DNA of 64,000 nt, from assembly GCA_014055465.1 (NCBI GenBank), contig WIAF01000001.1:186001-250000 (forward strand), written 5' to 3'. Every line of letters begins with the position of its first letter. Position 1 is the stretch's first letter. Origin of the DNA: Nitrospira sp. CR1.1 (GTDB lineage: Bacteria; Nitrospirota; Nitrospiria; Nitrospirales; Nitrospiraceae). The notes below the pieces were generated by a model, which was not told where the DNA came from, did not search any database, and saw only the letters and a list, made by a program, of their open reading frames with translations. The position numbers and the translations under genes were made by a program. Below, one piece after another: positions 56,217 to 64,000 of the stretch.

Positions 56217-57392
56217 ATGGCTGAATTCGTCATGCCCACCCTTGGCGCGGACATGACCGAGGGGACCTTGGTGCAGTGGAAAAAACAGATCGGAGACCGG
56301 ATCACGAAGGGAGACATCATCGCGGAGGTCGATACGGAAAAGGCCGCTATCGAGGTCGAATGCCATGCCAACGGGATCATCGAACAGTTGCTGACCAAGC
56401 CCGGAGACCAAGTACCAGTCGGCACGGTCATGGCGGTGATTCGTGAAGAAGGGCAGGCTGCGGCCGCAGTATCACAACCACAACAGATCGCGCCGCAGCC
56501 GGCGGCCCCTCAGCCAGTTCTCCCGCCCGGCGCCAAGGCCGCGCCCTCACCGTCTCCTGGCAGCCGCCTGCGCATCTCTCCCGCAGCCCGAAAGCTGGCC
56601 ACCGAGCGAGGGTTTGATCCGACAGGCCTGCAGGGAACCGGTCCGGAGAGGGCCGTTACGCTGGAGGATATCGAACGAGCCACCGCCGTCACATCGGACA
56701 TCGTAAAACCAGTCAGTCCCGCCGATCGCCAGGCGCGTATGCGGCAGACCATCGCGGCAGCCATGGCTCGCTCCAAACGCGAGATTCCCCATTATTATCT
56801 GAGCACAACGATCGACATGGGCCGCGCGCTCGCGTGGCTGAAGCAGGCAAATGAACAACGTCCAGTGACGGAACGTCTCCTCTATGGCGTCCTGTTGATC
56901 AAAGCGGTGGCCCTCGCGCTGCGTCAGGTTCCCGAGTTAAATGCGCTGTGGAAGGACGGCGACGCAGGCAGGACTAACCGGATTCATATCGGCACGGCCA
57001 TTTCCCTGCGCCAGGGTGGCCTCGTTGCGCCGGCCTTGCACGACGCCGACCGCGCGAGTCTCGGCGACTTGATGCAACGGTTCCAGGACCTCGTGAAACG
57101 GGCCCGCGCCGGTTCGTTACGGAGTTCAGAACTGTCGGACCCGACCATCACCGTCACCAGCCTGGGCGAACAAGGAGTGGAAACCGTGTTCGGAGTCATT
57201 TATCCTCCGCAGGTGGCCTTGGTGGGATTCGGCAAGGTGGTTGAACGGCCGTGGGTGGCCGACGGGCGGATCGTCCCGCGGCCGGTCGTGACCGCCTCCT
57301 TGTCCGCCGACCATCGTGTCAGCGACGGCCATCGCGGAGGATTGTTTCTGGCGGAAATCGATCGCCTATTACAGGAGCCCCAATCGCTATGA
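56217..57392 (+). CDS. 2-oxo acid dehydrogenase E2 (dihydrolipoamide acyltransferase)
   Basis: 391 residues from ATG 56217, seven bases after GGAGG. One lipoyl domain ([10 protein letters not shown], lipoyl Lys42), an Ala/Pro-rich linker (about 80-120), a peripheral-subunit-binding domain ([33 protein letters not shown]) and the catalytic core ending with [16 protein letters not shown] (active-site His and Asp). No E3 (lipoamide dehydrogenase) gene follows; it must be supplied from elsewhere. Overlaps the acyl carrier protein gene by 4 bp. Confidence 0.94.
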   Translation: MAEFVMPTLGADMTEGTLVQWKKQIGDRITKGDIIAEVDTEKAAIEVECHANGIIEQLLTKPGDQVPVGTVMAVIREEGQAAAAVSQPQQIAPQPAAPQPVLPPGAKAAPSPSPGSRLRISPAARKLATERGFDPTGLQGTGPERAVTLEDIERATAVTSDIVKPVSPADRQARMRQTIAAAMARSKREIPHYYLSTTIDMGRALAWLKQANEQRPVTERLLYGVLLIKAVALALRQVPELNALWKDGDAGRTNRIHIGTAISLRQGGLVAPALHDADRASLGDLMQRFQDLVKRARAGSLRSSELSDPTITVTSLGEQGVETVFGVIYPPQVALVGFGKVVERPWVADGRIVPRPVVTASLSADHRVSDGHRGGLFLAEIDRLLQEPQSL

Positions 57393-57646
57393 CGACCACC
57401 CCATCGGACGCTGACAATCGAGAACAGATCCTACGCCTCCTGGGCGAGATTGCCCCCGAAGCCGATCTGGCCTCGATCAACCCCGAGGTCAGTTTTCGAG
57501 ACCAGCTCGACCTCGACTCGATGGACTTCCTCAACTTCGTGGTGGCCATCCACAAGGCATTCCACCTTGAGATCCCTGAAACCGATTATCCCAAATACAT
57601 GACCTTGAACGGCTGTCTCGCTCAACTCTCAGCCGCCCGATCATGA
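57389..57646 (+). CDS. Acyl carrier protein-like, inside the dehydrogenase operon
   Basis: 85 residues from ATG 57389, overlapping the E2 stop (ATGA). Four-helix acidic carrier with the attachment motif [13 protein letters not shown]; the phosphopantetheine Ser is Ser44. D-S-M-D in place of the usual D-S-L-D/E is a common variant. Free-standing ACPs inside a pyruvate-type dehydrogenase operon are unusual. It might receive acyl groups from the synthetase or the E2, or serve as a regulatory partner. Overlaps the next gene by 4 bp. Confidence 0.88.
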   Translation: MTTTPSDADNREQILRLLGEIAPEADLASINPEVSFRDQLDLDSMDFLNFVVAIHKAFHLEIPETDYPKYMTLNGCLAQLSAARS

Positions 57647-58323
57647 CAGACGCACGACCGTCGCCAGCCGATTCCTGCATTTTGAAAGTCGTCGTCGGCT
57701 CGCACGCGCACGGCCTGGCCGGACCGGACAGCGACAAGGATTTTCGCAGCGTCTTCGTGCTGCCTACCGCCGAATTATTCCGAGTCGGTTTCAAATACCA
57801 AGGCACGAGGATGATGAAGGAGGAAGACGACGAGACCGCCTGGGAAATCGGGCACTTTCTCCAACTCGCGTTACAGGGCCACCCGTTGGTGCTGGAGACG
57901 CTGGTCGCGCCGGTGGTGACAATGGATGATTGGGGCACAGAGCTGCGGGGGCTCTTCCCCCGTCTCTGGTCCGCAGACACCGCCTATGAGTCGTTTCTCA
58001 ACTACTGCGAGAACCAGCGCAAGAAGATGCTGGAGAAAAAAGATGGCCGGCCGGCGAAATACGCCGCCGCCTACGTGCGGGTACTGTTTAACCTCTGTGA
58101 ATTACTGGAACGGGGCAGCTTCAGCATCAGGATCTCGGAAACCCCCGTGGGTGAAGCAGTCCGTCGGATCAAAGCCGGACAGTACCGCCCCGGCGAGGTC
58201 ATCGATCTCGGAGAATATTGGAGCGAGGAAGCCGCACGCCGCCTTCGCACCTGTACACAACAGGCGCGCCCGGATCTCGCCGATGCCTTTCTGCTTAAAC
58301 TGCGGAAGGCTTTTCTTTTCTAG
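57643..58323 (+). CDS. Predicted nucleotidyltransferase (DNA polymerase beta superfamily)
   Basis: 226 residues, start overlapping the ACP stop. The N-terminal motif VVGSHAHGLAGPDSDKDFRSVFV has the G-S-x-x-x-G and S-D-x-D signature of the MNT/YcgL-type nucleotidyltransferases (both Asp present). The rest is helical, with KKMLEKKDGRPAKYAAAYVRVLFNLCELLE. Substrate unknown; it may add a nucleotide to a protein or small molecule. Terminal gene of the synthetase-E1-E2-ACP operon, where modification of ACP or E2 would be a natural hypothesis. Confidence 0.82.
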   Translation: MTDARPSPADSCILKVVVGSHAHGLAGPDSDKDFRSVFVLPTAELFRVGFKYQGTRMMKEEDDETAWEIGHFLQLALQGHPLVLETLVAPVVTMDDWGTELRGLFPRLWSADTAYESFLNYCENQRKKMLEKKDGRPAKYAAAYVRVLFNLCELLERGSFSIRISETPVGEAVRRIKAGQYRPGEVIDLGEYWSEEAARRLRTCTQQARPDLADAFLLKLRKAFLF

Positions 58324-58853
58324 CCGGCGACACGACAAGAAAAAACCCGCTTCCGTGTGGAGATCAGACCTGCCGACCGAGCGAGATCCATCCGGACACC
58401 CCGGCACAACGCTCACACCGGATGTCCCGCGCCTCCCGTTCATCGGGCTCCCTTAGAGCCGTGCCTCATACTGGCACCGAGATGGAAGCGCGTCCCTTCA
58501 GAACTGATCCCGAAACCGCCACAGGCGCAACCCCCGAACCAACTCTTCGCTGCACGGAAGCGGGGATGTCGACCTTATCCCGGCTCCACCTCCCTTCATG
58601 TATCGAGTAAGCACGGCCGGCTTGAAATCAATGAGGTAATTGGCACCAATGCCGCACCACCACGCTGCCCCGTATCGCCCCACTGAGATGACGATCCGAC
58701 ACGCCTCTCCGCCAGGCGAATGAACTTCGCGGCTCCAGAGGACAAGACGTTCCACGATGTTTCCTGGCATCGAGCCTGCAATACTTCGAAACAGGCACGC
58801 AGCCGGCTGAACCCTGAGAGGACACCTGCAGAACAGAGAAAGGAGAGACGACC
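58324..58853. other. Intergenic region, no gene seen
   Basis: About 530 bp between the nucleotidyltransferase and Hsp20 genes. Frames are open but not protein-like. It should hold the Hsp20 promoter. I could not recognise a CIRCE element (no TTAGCACTC-type inverted repeat) and no T-rich terminator. Confidence 0.45.
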
Positions 58854-59327
58854 ATGAGTGGACTCACCCGCTGGGAACCATTTCGCACACAGTTCAATCC
58901 CTGGAGAGAGTTGGAAGATGTCGAGAAACGCCTCTCCGCCATGTGGGGCCGGACGCCGGCGAAGGCAGACGGCCAGCAGGAAGCCATTGCAGTCGCGGAA
59001 TGGTCTCCCCTGGTCGACATCACCGAAGACGAGAAGGAATACCTGATTAAGGCGGAGTTGCCGGAGATCAAAAAAGAAGACGTGAAACTGACGGTGCAGG
59101 ACAATGTGCTAGCCATCTCCGGCGAGCGCAAATACGAGAAGGAAGAGAAGGGCAAGAAGTATCATCGCGTCGAGCGCGCGTACGGGAGTTTCCTGCGGAG
59201 CTTCACGCTCCCGGAAGATGCCGACGGCAGCAAGGTCGCCGCGGAATACAAAGAAGGCATCCTCAAAGTGCATCTGCCGAAATCGGAACAGGTCAAAGCG
59301 AAATCGATCGAGGTGAAGGTCTCCTAA
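58854..59327 (+). CDS. Small heat shock protein, Hsp20 family
   Basis: 157 residues, ATG after AAAGGAG. N-terminal arm WEPFRTQFNPWRELEDVEKRLSAMWG, alpha-crystallin domain from about residue 50 (PLVDITEDEKEYLIKAELPEIKKEDVKLTVQDNVLAISGERK) and the conserved A.YKEGILKVHLPK, then a short KAKSIEVKVS tail carrying the I-x-V motif. ATP-independent holdase. First gene of a closely spaced plus-strand stress operon. Confidence 0.95.
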   Translation: MSGLTRWEPFRTQFNPWRELEDVEKRLSAMWGRTPAKADGQQEAIAVAEWSPLVDITEDEKEYLIKAELPEIKKEDVKLTVQDNVLAISGERKYEKEEKGKKYHRVERAYGSFLRSFTLPEDADGSKVAAEYKEGILKVHLPKSEQVKAKSIEVKVS

Positions 59328-59342
59328 CCGAAAGGAGCGCCC

Positions 59343-59492
59343 GTGTTCAAACATCCTCGCTATCTGGATATTCCCTGGGAAATGCATTGGCACCCGGACA
59401 ATGCGCCCGGTCACCACTGGCGGCTGATACTGCTCATGATCGTCGCGGCGCTGTTCCTCATCGGTGTAGGGGTGACGAGCGGATTGTGGTAA
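59343..59492 (+). CDS. Tiny single-helix membrane protein (49 aa)
   Basis: GTG 59343 follows AAAGGAG by six bases. The product has a hydrophilic, His/Trp-rich first half (IPWEMHWHPDNAPGHHW) and one membrane helix (LILLMIVAALFLIGVGVT) ending GLW. It lies 15 bp after the Hsp20 gene and 53 bp before the phosphoribosyltransferase gene. Function unknown; His residues could bind a metal. Confidence 0.72.
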   Translation: MFKHPRYLDIPWEMHWHPDNAPGHHWRLILLMIVAALFLIGVGVTSGLW

Positions 59493-59545
59493 TTCGACTC
59501 ACGGCATCGCTGCAAACCGGGAAGCGCGTAGAGGAGCGGAAGGGC

Positions 59546-60199
59546 ATGTTCAAAAACCGTGAAGAAGCCGGCGAACTCCTGGCGCAGGAACTGGTCGCCT
59601 TTCGCAACGACCCTGATGCCATCCTGCTCGCGCTTCCGCGCGGAGGGGTGACGGTGGCCTATCAAGTGAGCCTGGCTCTGCACCTTCCGCTCGACGTGCT
59701 CATCACCCGCAAAATCGGCGCGCCGGGAAATCCGGAATATGCGCTGGGCGCTGTCAGTGAAACAGGAGCGGTCTACTGGAATCAGGACGCTCTATCCGAC
59801 CTTGCGCTTTCGGAACGTGAACGCGCTGCCGCCGTACAGGCGCAACAAAAGGAAGTCTCCCGGCGGGTGGCGTTGTACCGGCAGGGACGGCCCTTCCCGA
59901 ACCTGAAAGACCGGACCGTCATTATTGTGGACGACGGTTTGGCAACCGGCGCCACTTTCTTTGCCTCGGTCGAGACCGCGCGGCAGGCCCATCCGCGCCG
60001 CATCATCGGTGCGATCCCGGTCGGCCCTCGCAGCACCGTGCAGGAAGCCCGCAGCCTGGTCGATCAACTAGTGGTGCTGCGGGTTCCGGAACCCTTTTAT
60101 GCCGTCGGGAATTTTTACCGGGACTTCGAGCAGGTCGAAGACCGGGACGTGTTGCAGTATCTCAACCTGGCTGAAGAAGCGTTCATCTCCAAATCGTAA
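59546..60199 (+). CDS. Phosphoribosyltransferase-like protein
   Basis: 217 residues from ATG 59546. PRTase fold with an early LALPRGGVTVAYQVSLAL and the PRPP-binding signature RTVIIVDDGLATGATFFAS. An inserted helical region (about 85-120) is typical of this subgroup, often next to stress genes and sometimes fused to hydrolases in other species. The true reaction is unknown. Co-transcribed with Hsp20 and the zinc protein. Confidence 0.9.
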   Translation: MFKNREEAGELLAQELVAFRNDPDAILLALPRGGVTVAYQVSLALHLPLDVLITRKIGAPGNPEYALGAVSETGAVYWNQDALSDLALSERERAAAVQAQQKEVSRRVALYRQGRPFPNLKDRTVIIVDDGLATGATFFASVETARQAHPRRIIGAIPVGPRSTVQEARSLVDQLVVLRVPEPFYAVGNFYRDFEQVEDRDVLQYLNLAEEAFISKS

Positions 60200-60253
60200 C
60201 TCAGGAATGGTTTCCGACGACCGCCACACCGGCGAAGAAAGGAACTGTACGCG

Positions 60254-60748
60254 ATGAACAACCACCCCGAAGGCGGCCACAGCGCGCGCCGCGATCGATT
60301 CGTTGAGGAATATAAACACGATTCGTACAAGATGCCGGGCAAGTTGAAGGAACCGACCGTCTGCAAGACATGCGGCGCCCTCTACCATAAAGGTCGCTGG
60401 ACCTGGGACACCAGGCCGGCGGCCGCCGAGCAGATCATCTGTCCGGCGTGCCTCCGCATCCAGGACAAAAATCCCAAAGGATTCGTGACCCTGAAAGGAC
60501 CGTACAAGGCGCAGCATCGCGATCAGGTGATGGGGCTCATCCATAATACCGAGGCGCAGGAAAAGAAAACCTATCCCCTGGCTCGTATTATGACGATCGA
60601 AGACCGGGATGAGGGTCTGGTCGTCCTCACTACCGATGCCCACTTGCCCCGGCGTATCGGCGAAGCATTGAAACATTCGCACCATGGCGAGTTGGACATT
60701 CAGTACGACCGGGACGAGGATTTCATCCGAATCACATGGACCGGCTAG
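60254..60748 (+). CDS. BCAM0308-family zinc-binding protein
   Basis: 164 residues, start after AAAGGAAC. N-terminal zinc ribbon with TVCKTCGALYHKGRW and IICPACLRIQDK (four cysteines), then an alpha/beta domain (RIMTIEDRDEGLVVLTTDAHLPRRIGEALKHSHHGELDIQY). This matches the BCAM0308 family, first noticed in the low-oxygen-activated locus of Burkholderia cenocepacia; the family resemblance is from memory of its sequence pattern. The second domain resembles the NMD3-like beta fold. Function unknown. Confidence 0.82.
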   Translation: MNNHPEGGHSARRDRFVEEYKHDSYKMPGKLKEPTVCKTCGALYHKGRWTWDTRPAAAEQIICPACLRIQDKNPKGFVTLKGPYKAQHRDQVMGLIHNTEAQEKKTYPLARIMTIEDRDEGLVVLTTDAHLPRRIGEALKHSHHGELDIQYDRDEDFIRITWTG

Positions 60749-60814
60749 GCATCAGGGCCGGACAGCGTGCGCAGGGAGACCTTCACGATCGGACCCGATT
60801 GAAACGAGGTGGTC

Positions 60815-61366
60815 ATGGGTGCGCGGCGTCGGAGATGGACTCAAGGAAGCGGGCTTCTGATCGGTGGAATCCTGGTCATGGCAGCCATGTTGCCGGCAGC
60901 AACGGCCGAGGTGCAACTCCTGCCAGGCGCGGCGGCCGATCTCGATCAGGCGACGATGAACGGAGTGATGAAGACCTTTCAGCAAGCGGATGACGCGCTT
61001 CGGGCGCGTCATGTGGATGGCGTGATGGCGATATATTCCGATCAGTACAACTATCACGGACTGAAGAAACACGACATGCACAAAGTCTGGGTGAATCTGT
61101 TGGATGAATTCCAGGATCTCGCCGACGTTCATCACTTCTCCCGCATGAGCAAAATCGGCTCAGGCTCCAACACCATTATTGAGGTAACCTGCACGGGCAG
61201 CCTGACAGGCCTGTCGAAAACCGGCGGCTTACGCGTGCCGATCGACAGTTGGTATGAGGAAATCCACTATATGACGTGGGAGGACGGACAGTGGCGAATC
61301 CGAGGCAATGTCGGCGATTCACCTCGGCTCATGCCCTTCGGCACGTCACCGCATCCGTTGTTTTAG
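60815..61366 (+). CDS. Exported NTF2-like (SnoaL-type) protein
   Basis: 183 residues from ATG 60815 (GAGGTG just upstream). Signal peptide (GLLIGGILVMAAMLPAATAE). The mature part has the NTF2-like pattern: helix FQQADDALRARHVDGVMAIYSDQYNYHG, then strands IEVTCTGSLTG and EEIHYMTWEDGQWRIRGNVG. Periplasmic, probably a small-ligand or protein-binding domain. It ends before repeat copy D2. Confidence 0.8.
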   Translation: MGARRRRWTQGSGLLIGGILVMAAMLPAATAEVQLLPGAAADLDQATMNGVMKTFQQADDALRARHVDGVMAIYSDQYNYHGLKKHDMHKVWVNLLDEFQDLADVHHFSRMSKIGSGSNTIIEVTCTGSLTGLSKTGGLRVPIDSWYEEIHYMTWEDGQWRIRGNVGDSPRLMPFGTSPHPLF

Positions 61367-61468
61367 CCCCCATGGTCATGACGATTCGTCGCGAAATCGC
61401 CGAGTCACGTTGGGGCACCGGCGCGAGGAGACGGGAGGGGCCGAGGCGTACGCTTGTAGTACGTTGAG

Positions 61469-61557
61469 GACCCGAGGGGCGAGCCCGCCGGCCGAAGGCC
61501 CGACGCAGCGGTGAGTCGGCGATTGCGGCAGAAGTGCTCATGAACCATGCGGGCTAG
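61469..61557 (+). repeat. Dispersed ~88-bp repeat, copy D2
   Basis: Homologous to 38305-38392 in the same orientation, ending gcgggctag. It ends 14 bp before the ATG of the universal stress protein gene, with that gene's AAAGGAG starting three bases after the repeat. So here the repeat forms the 5' leader of a gene and could influence its expression. Confidence 0.75.
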
Positions 61558-61570
61558 TGAAAGGAGTCCT

Positions 61571-62428
61571 ATGCGCGTCCTGATCGCACTCGATTGGTCG
61601 GAACAGGCGTTCGCAGCCGTTCGAGAAGTCTCGTATCTGTATGACCTGCAGGAGGTCGTTCTGGTACATGGGATCGATCTGGGCATGTTTCAATATCCGA
61701 TCGTCGCGGAAGTCAGCAACATGCAAGGCTACGACGAATTCCGCCAGGCCATGGAACGGGCCGGCCAACAACTGTTGGATCATACCGCCACGCTCCTGCC
61801 GCCCCAGGGCCTGTCGGTCACGCGAGTCTGTGAATTCGGCAAACCGGCATCGCTGATTTTGGACAAGGCGCGAGACATGCGGCCGGAGTTAATCGTGATC
61901 GGGGCGCGCGGAAGAGGCCGCGTCGGCGAATTCGTCCTGGGCAGCGTGTCGCATCGTGTCGCGCTGCACGCGGAGTGCACGACCCTGATCGTGAAGGAAC
62001 GGGAGGGACCGGTGAAACGCGTCACCGTTGCCATTGAAGGACACGAGGATGCCGCGCGCATCAAATCCTGGTTGCTCGCTCATCCCTTCAAGAATCCTGT
62101 CGATTTGACGATCGCGAGCGTCGTGCGACCGATCCCGGCCACCGACCCCTTCAGCCTGTTCCCCCTCCAGGATTGGACCGGCATCGCCGTGCGATCGGCG
62201 GAGGATCTCGTCAAAAATCTGGCGGCGTCGGTCATGAATCATCGGTATTCGGTCGGCACACAGGTCGCGGTGGGCGACCCGACTGATATCCTGACGGAGC
62301 GTGCCCGTTCGGCGGACCTGTTGATCATCGGGTCTCACGGACGGAAGGGACTTGAGCGGTTCCTGCTGGGCAGCATTTCCCATGCGCTCTTGCACCGGGT
62401 CCCTTGTCCAGTGTTGTTGGTGCGATAA
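61571..62428 (+). CDS. Tandem universal stress protein (two UspA domains)
   Basis: 285 residues from ATG 61571, after AAAGGAG. First domain starts MRVLIALDWS and carries GARGRGRVGEFVLGS, the second carries GSHGRKGLERFLLGS, so both keep the ATP-binding pattern although the second domain begins atypically (KRVTVAIEGHEDAARIKSWLLA). Third tandem USP of the window. Its leader contains repeat D2; a cytochrome c gene follows 49 bp later. Confidence 0.92.
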   Translation: MRVLIALDWSEQAFAAVREVSYLYDLQEVVLVHGIDLGMFQYPIVAEVSNMQGYDEFRQAMERAGQQLLDHTATLLPPQGLSVTRVCEFGKPASLILDKARDMRPELIVIGARGRGRVGEFVLGSVSHRVALHAECTTLIVKEREGPVKRVTVAIEGHEDAARIKSWLLAHPFKNPVDLTIASVVRPIPATDPFSLFPLQDWTGIAVRSAEDLVKNLAASVMNHRYSVGTQVAVGDPTDILTERARSADLLIIGSHGRKGLERFLLGSISHALLHRVPCPVLLVR

Positions 62429-62477
62429 CCTCCCGGTCGTCCGGCGGCGAGACGTTAAACCATAAAGGAGCCAGCGC

Positions 62478-62840
62478 ATGAAAACCTTCAGCATTCTCTG
62501 TGCCCTCAGCCTTGTGATGCTCGGCAGTTCATGGGCCGCCGGCCAAATCAACCGCGGCAATCCGCGCGAGGGCCAGGCCATCTACGAAAAATACTGCCTG
62601 CGGTGCCATGGTGACAGATTGGATGGCAACGGGCCGGACGGCCAGTATCTCATTGTACGCCCGGCGAATTTTCAATCTGTGAACTCGCGCGCCAAGACCG
62701 ACTGGGAATTGTTGATCACCATTGCAAACGGCGCGCTGTTCAGCCCCATGCACGGCTATCGTGGGAAACTGACGGACCAGCAGATGCTGGATGTCTTGTC
62801 CTATATCCGATCGGTCGCCGCGCCTGACTTCGTGAGCTAA
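62478..62840 (+). CDS. Periplasmic mono-heme cytochrome c
   Basis: 120 residues, ATG after AAAGGAG. Signal peptide (ILCALSLVMLGSSWAAG), heme motif CLRCH (Cys40, Cys43, His44), axial Met in FSPMHGYRGKL. Paralogue of the protein at 16806 with the same layout and length class; both lie next to stress genes. Periplasmic electron carrier of unknown partners. Confidence 0.9.
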   Translation: MKTFSILCALSLVMLGSSWAAGQINRGNPREGQAIYEKYCLRCHGDRLDGNGPDGQYLIVRPANFQSVNSRAKTDWELLITIANGALFSPMHGYRGKLTDQQMLDVLSYIRSVAAPDFVS

Positions 62841-62996
62841 CCGGCCCGCATCATCGATGGACAATGCGCGGAGACATTCCGCGTGGGCCGCGGGAGCGGA
62901 ATTCAGCATCAGCGGCTTGCACCAGTGACTGTGCGCAGTCATGATCAGCGTCGGCGTACTACTGATCGCGACTGTGCGTTTGCGCTCTGATAGCCC

Positions 62997-64000
62997 ATGC
63001 AACGTATTCGTCCCCGCCACATGCCGCCCCTGCGAGAGGAAGGGCCCGATTCGGCCCACACCATCCTACGCGATGGAACAACCGCCCTCCTACGCATTGC
63101 CCAACCGGTCGATGCCGATGAACTGCAGCGCTTCTTCACACGCCTGGCGCCGGCCGCGACGCGGCATCGGTTTTTTTCGGAATCGGCCCCGCCCGGCGAG
63201 GTCATTCGCTCGCTGTGTGACGCGTCGCATCCTGAACGCAGCCTGACCGTGATCGTCCTCCGTCGGCATGACGATACGCTGCGTATCATCGCTTCGGGCT
63301 CCTATCATGCGCGGGCCCCGCACGAGGCAGAGGTAGCGATGGCCGTGGACGATCAACTCCATGGACACGGCCTCGGCACCATTCTCCTCGAACGACTGGC
63401 CCTGCTGGCCATCCGGCAGGGCTTCACAAAACTCTGGGCCATCACCCATGCCGACAACCTGGCGATGCGCGAAGTGTTTGCCACCTCTGGCTTCACTACG
63501 GAAGAGCATGTCGAAGGCGGCGACATGGAGGTCGAGCTGTCGCTGATACCGACCGACCGCAGCGTACGGCAATCCGAATGGCGTGAGCGAGTCGCCACCA
63601 TCGCCTCGCTTCATCCGCTGTTTCATCCACGCGCCGTCGCTGTGATCGGCGCCTCGCGCGCGCCCAGAAGTATCGGCTACCGGTTACTCGAGGCCCTCCA
63701 CGACAACCGGTTTGAGGGCCGCTGTTATGCCGTCAACCCGCATGCCTCCGCCATCGCCGGAGTCGACGCGTATCCGTCCTTGCGCCACCTGCCCGAACCG
63801 GTGGATCTCGCCGTCATCGCCGTTCCCAAAGAAGCCGTGTTGCCCGTGGTGGACGAGTGCGCCGCCATCGGAGTCCGCGCGCTGGTGGTCATCACCGCCG
63901 GCTTTGCGGAGGTGGGAGAGGAGGGCCGGCGGTTGCAGGACCAGTTACTGGAGAAGGTTCGGCAGCATGGGATGCGTATGGTGGGGCCCAATTGCTTCGG
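62997..64000 (+). CDS. GNAT domain fused to CoA-binding (acetyl-CoA synthetase, ADP-forming type), 3' end outside window
   Basis: Open from ATG 62997 (in-frame stop just upstream) to the right edge; the gene is partial, 334 codons visible. Residues about 30-190 form a GNAT acetyltransferase domain (VAMAVDDQLHGHGLGTILLERLALLAIRQGF, with the acetyl-CoA loop H-G-x-G-L-G), then from about 205 a CoA-binding Rossmann domain starts (FHPRAVAVIGASRAPRSIGYRLLEAL, VPKEAVLPVVDECAAIGVRALVVITAGFAEVG, MVGPNCFG). This is the Pat/ADP-forming acyl-CoA synthetase architecture, but with GNAT first. Such proteins acetylate lysines, for example of acetyl-CoA synthetase, or make ATP from acyl-CoA. Confidence 0.88.
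   Translation, partial: MQRIRPRHMPPLREEGPDSAHTILRDGTTALLRIAQPVDADELQRFFTRLAPAATRHRFFSESAPPGEVIRSLCDASHPERSLTVIVLRRHDDTLRIIASGSYHARAPHEAEVAMAVDDQLHGHGLGTILLERLALLAIRQGFTKLWAITHADNLAMREVFATSGFTTEEHVEGGDMEVELSLIPTDRSVRQSEWRERVATIASLHPLFHPRAVAVIGASRAPRSIGYRLLEALHDNRFEGRCYAVNPHASAIAGVDAYPSLRHLPEPVDLAVIAVPKEAVLPVVDECAAIGVRALVVITAGFAEVGEEGRRLQDQLLEKVRQHGMRMVGPNCF

Overview
The window is G+C-rich, densely coded bacterial DNA with no rRNA, tRNA, CRISPR array, phage or insertion-sequence transposase that I could recognise. The mix of genes (many small secreted c-type cytochromes, a heme-bearing porin-like protein, paired universal stress proteins, CBS-domain proteins, DUF2238 membrane proteins) and the intergenic repeat families fit a Nitrospira-type chromosome (phylum Nitrospirota). 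That is inference: no nitrite oxidoreductase, ammonia monooxygenase or 16S gene is present to prove it.

Layout. 1-6022 (minus): a metal-efflux operon with periplasmic adaptor, heavy-metal RND pump and a P-type ATPase cut by the left edge. 6216-13346: universal stress protein, a GNAT enzyme, a methyltransferase, a GH13 glucan enzyme, an APS-kinase-like protein and an APH-type kinase. 13626-20648 (plus): a ribosome-hibernation/cold-shock fusion, a Lon-like protease, an FmdB zinc ribbon, a cytochrome c, the NAD-salvage pair pncA-pncB and a secreted pentapeptide-repeat protein. 21001-30299: an MFS transporter, a wrecked hybrid sensor kinase, two CBS proteins, a secreted protein, then a plus-strand run of USP, P-type ATPase, four-CBS protein and TerC. 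30327-38204: envelope genes (Slp and SHOCT lipoproteins, porin-cytochrome, secreted carboxypeptidase-regulatory-like protein), two methyltransferases and a secreted protein pair. 38205-48518: a looser region with small genes, tandem DUF2238 genes, a repeat-built basic protein, CapA-like, PEBP and dehydrogenase genes, MlaC, and three copies of a MITE-like repeat. 48519-58323: malic enzyme, PolX with two small upstream genes, then a tightly coupled operon of acyl-CoA synthetase, dehydrogenase E1-alpha, E1-beta, E2, acyl carrier protein and nucleotidyltransferase. 58854-64000 (plus): Hsp20, a tiny membrane protein, phosphoribosyltransferase, BCAM0308-type zinc protein, NTF2-like protein, USP, cytochrome c and a GNAT/CoA-binding acyl-CoA synthetase running off the right edge.

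How the genes may work together. USPs, CBS sensors, Hsp20, a hibernation factor, Lon-like protease, NAD salvage, cation ATPases, BCAM0308-type protein, pyruvate-dehydrogenase-type and ADP-forming acetyl-CoA synthetase-type enzymes are the sort of genes found in low-oxygen or dormancy loci such as the lxa locus of Burkholderia cenocepacia. I infer that much of this window is a comparable survival island that maintains ribosomes, proteins, cofactors and ion balance while making ATP from pyruvate or acetyl-CoA. The sequence supports gene content and operon structure; co-regulation is not shown.

Several genes are too short for ordinary ORF calling and were found by reading for Shine-Dalgarno sites (16624, 41404, 52037, 59343). 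Starts were moved from the longest possible frame to the best ribosome-binding site where one was visible.
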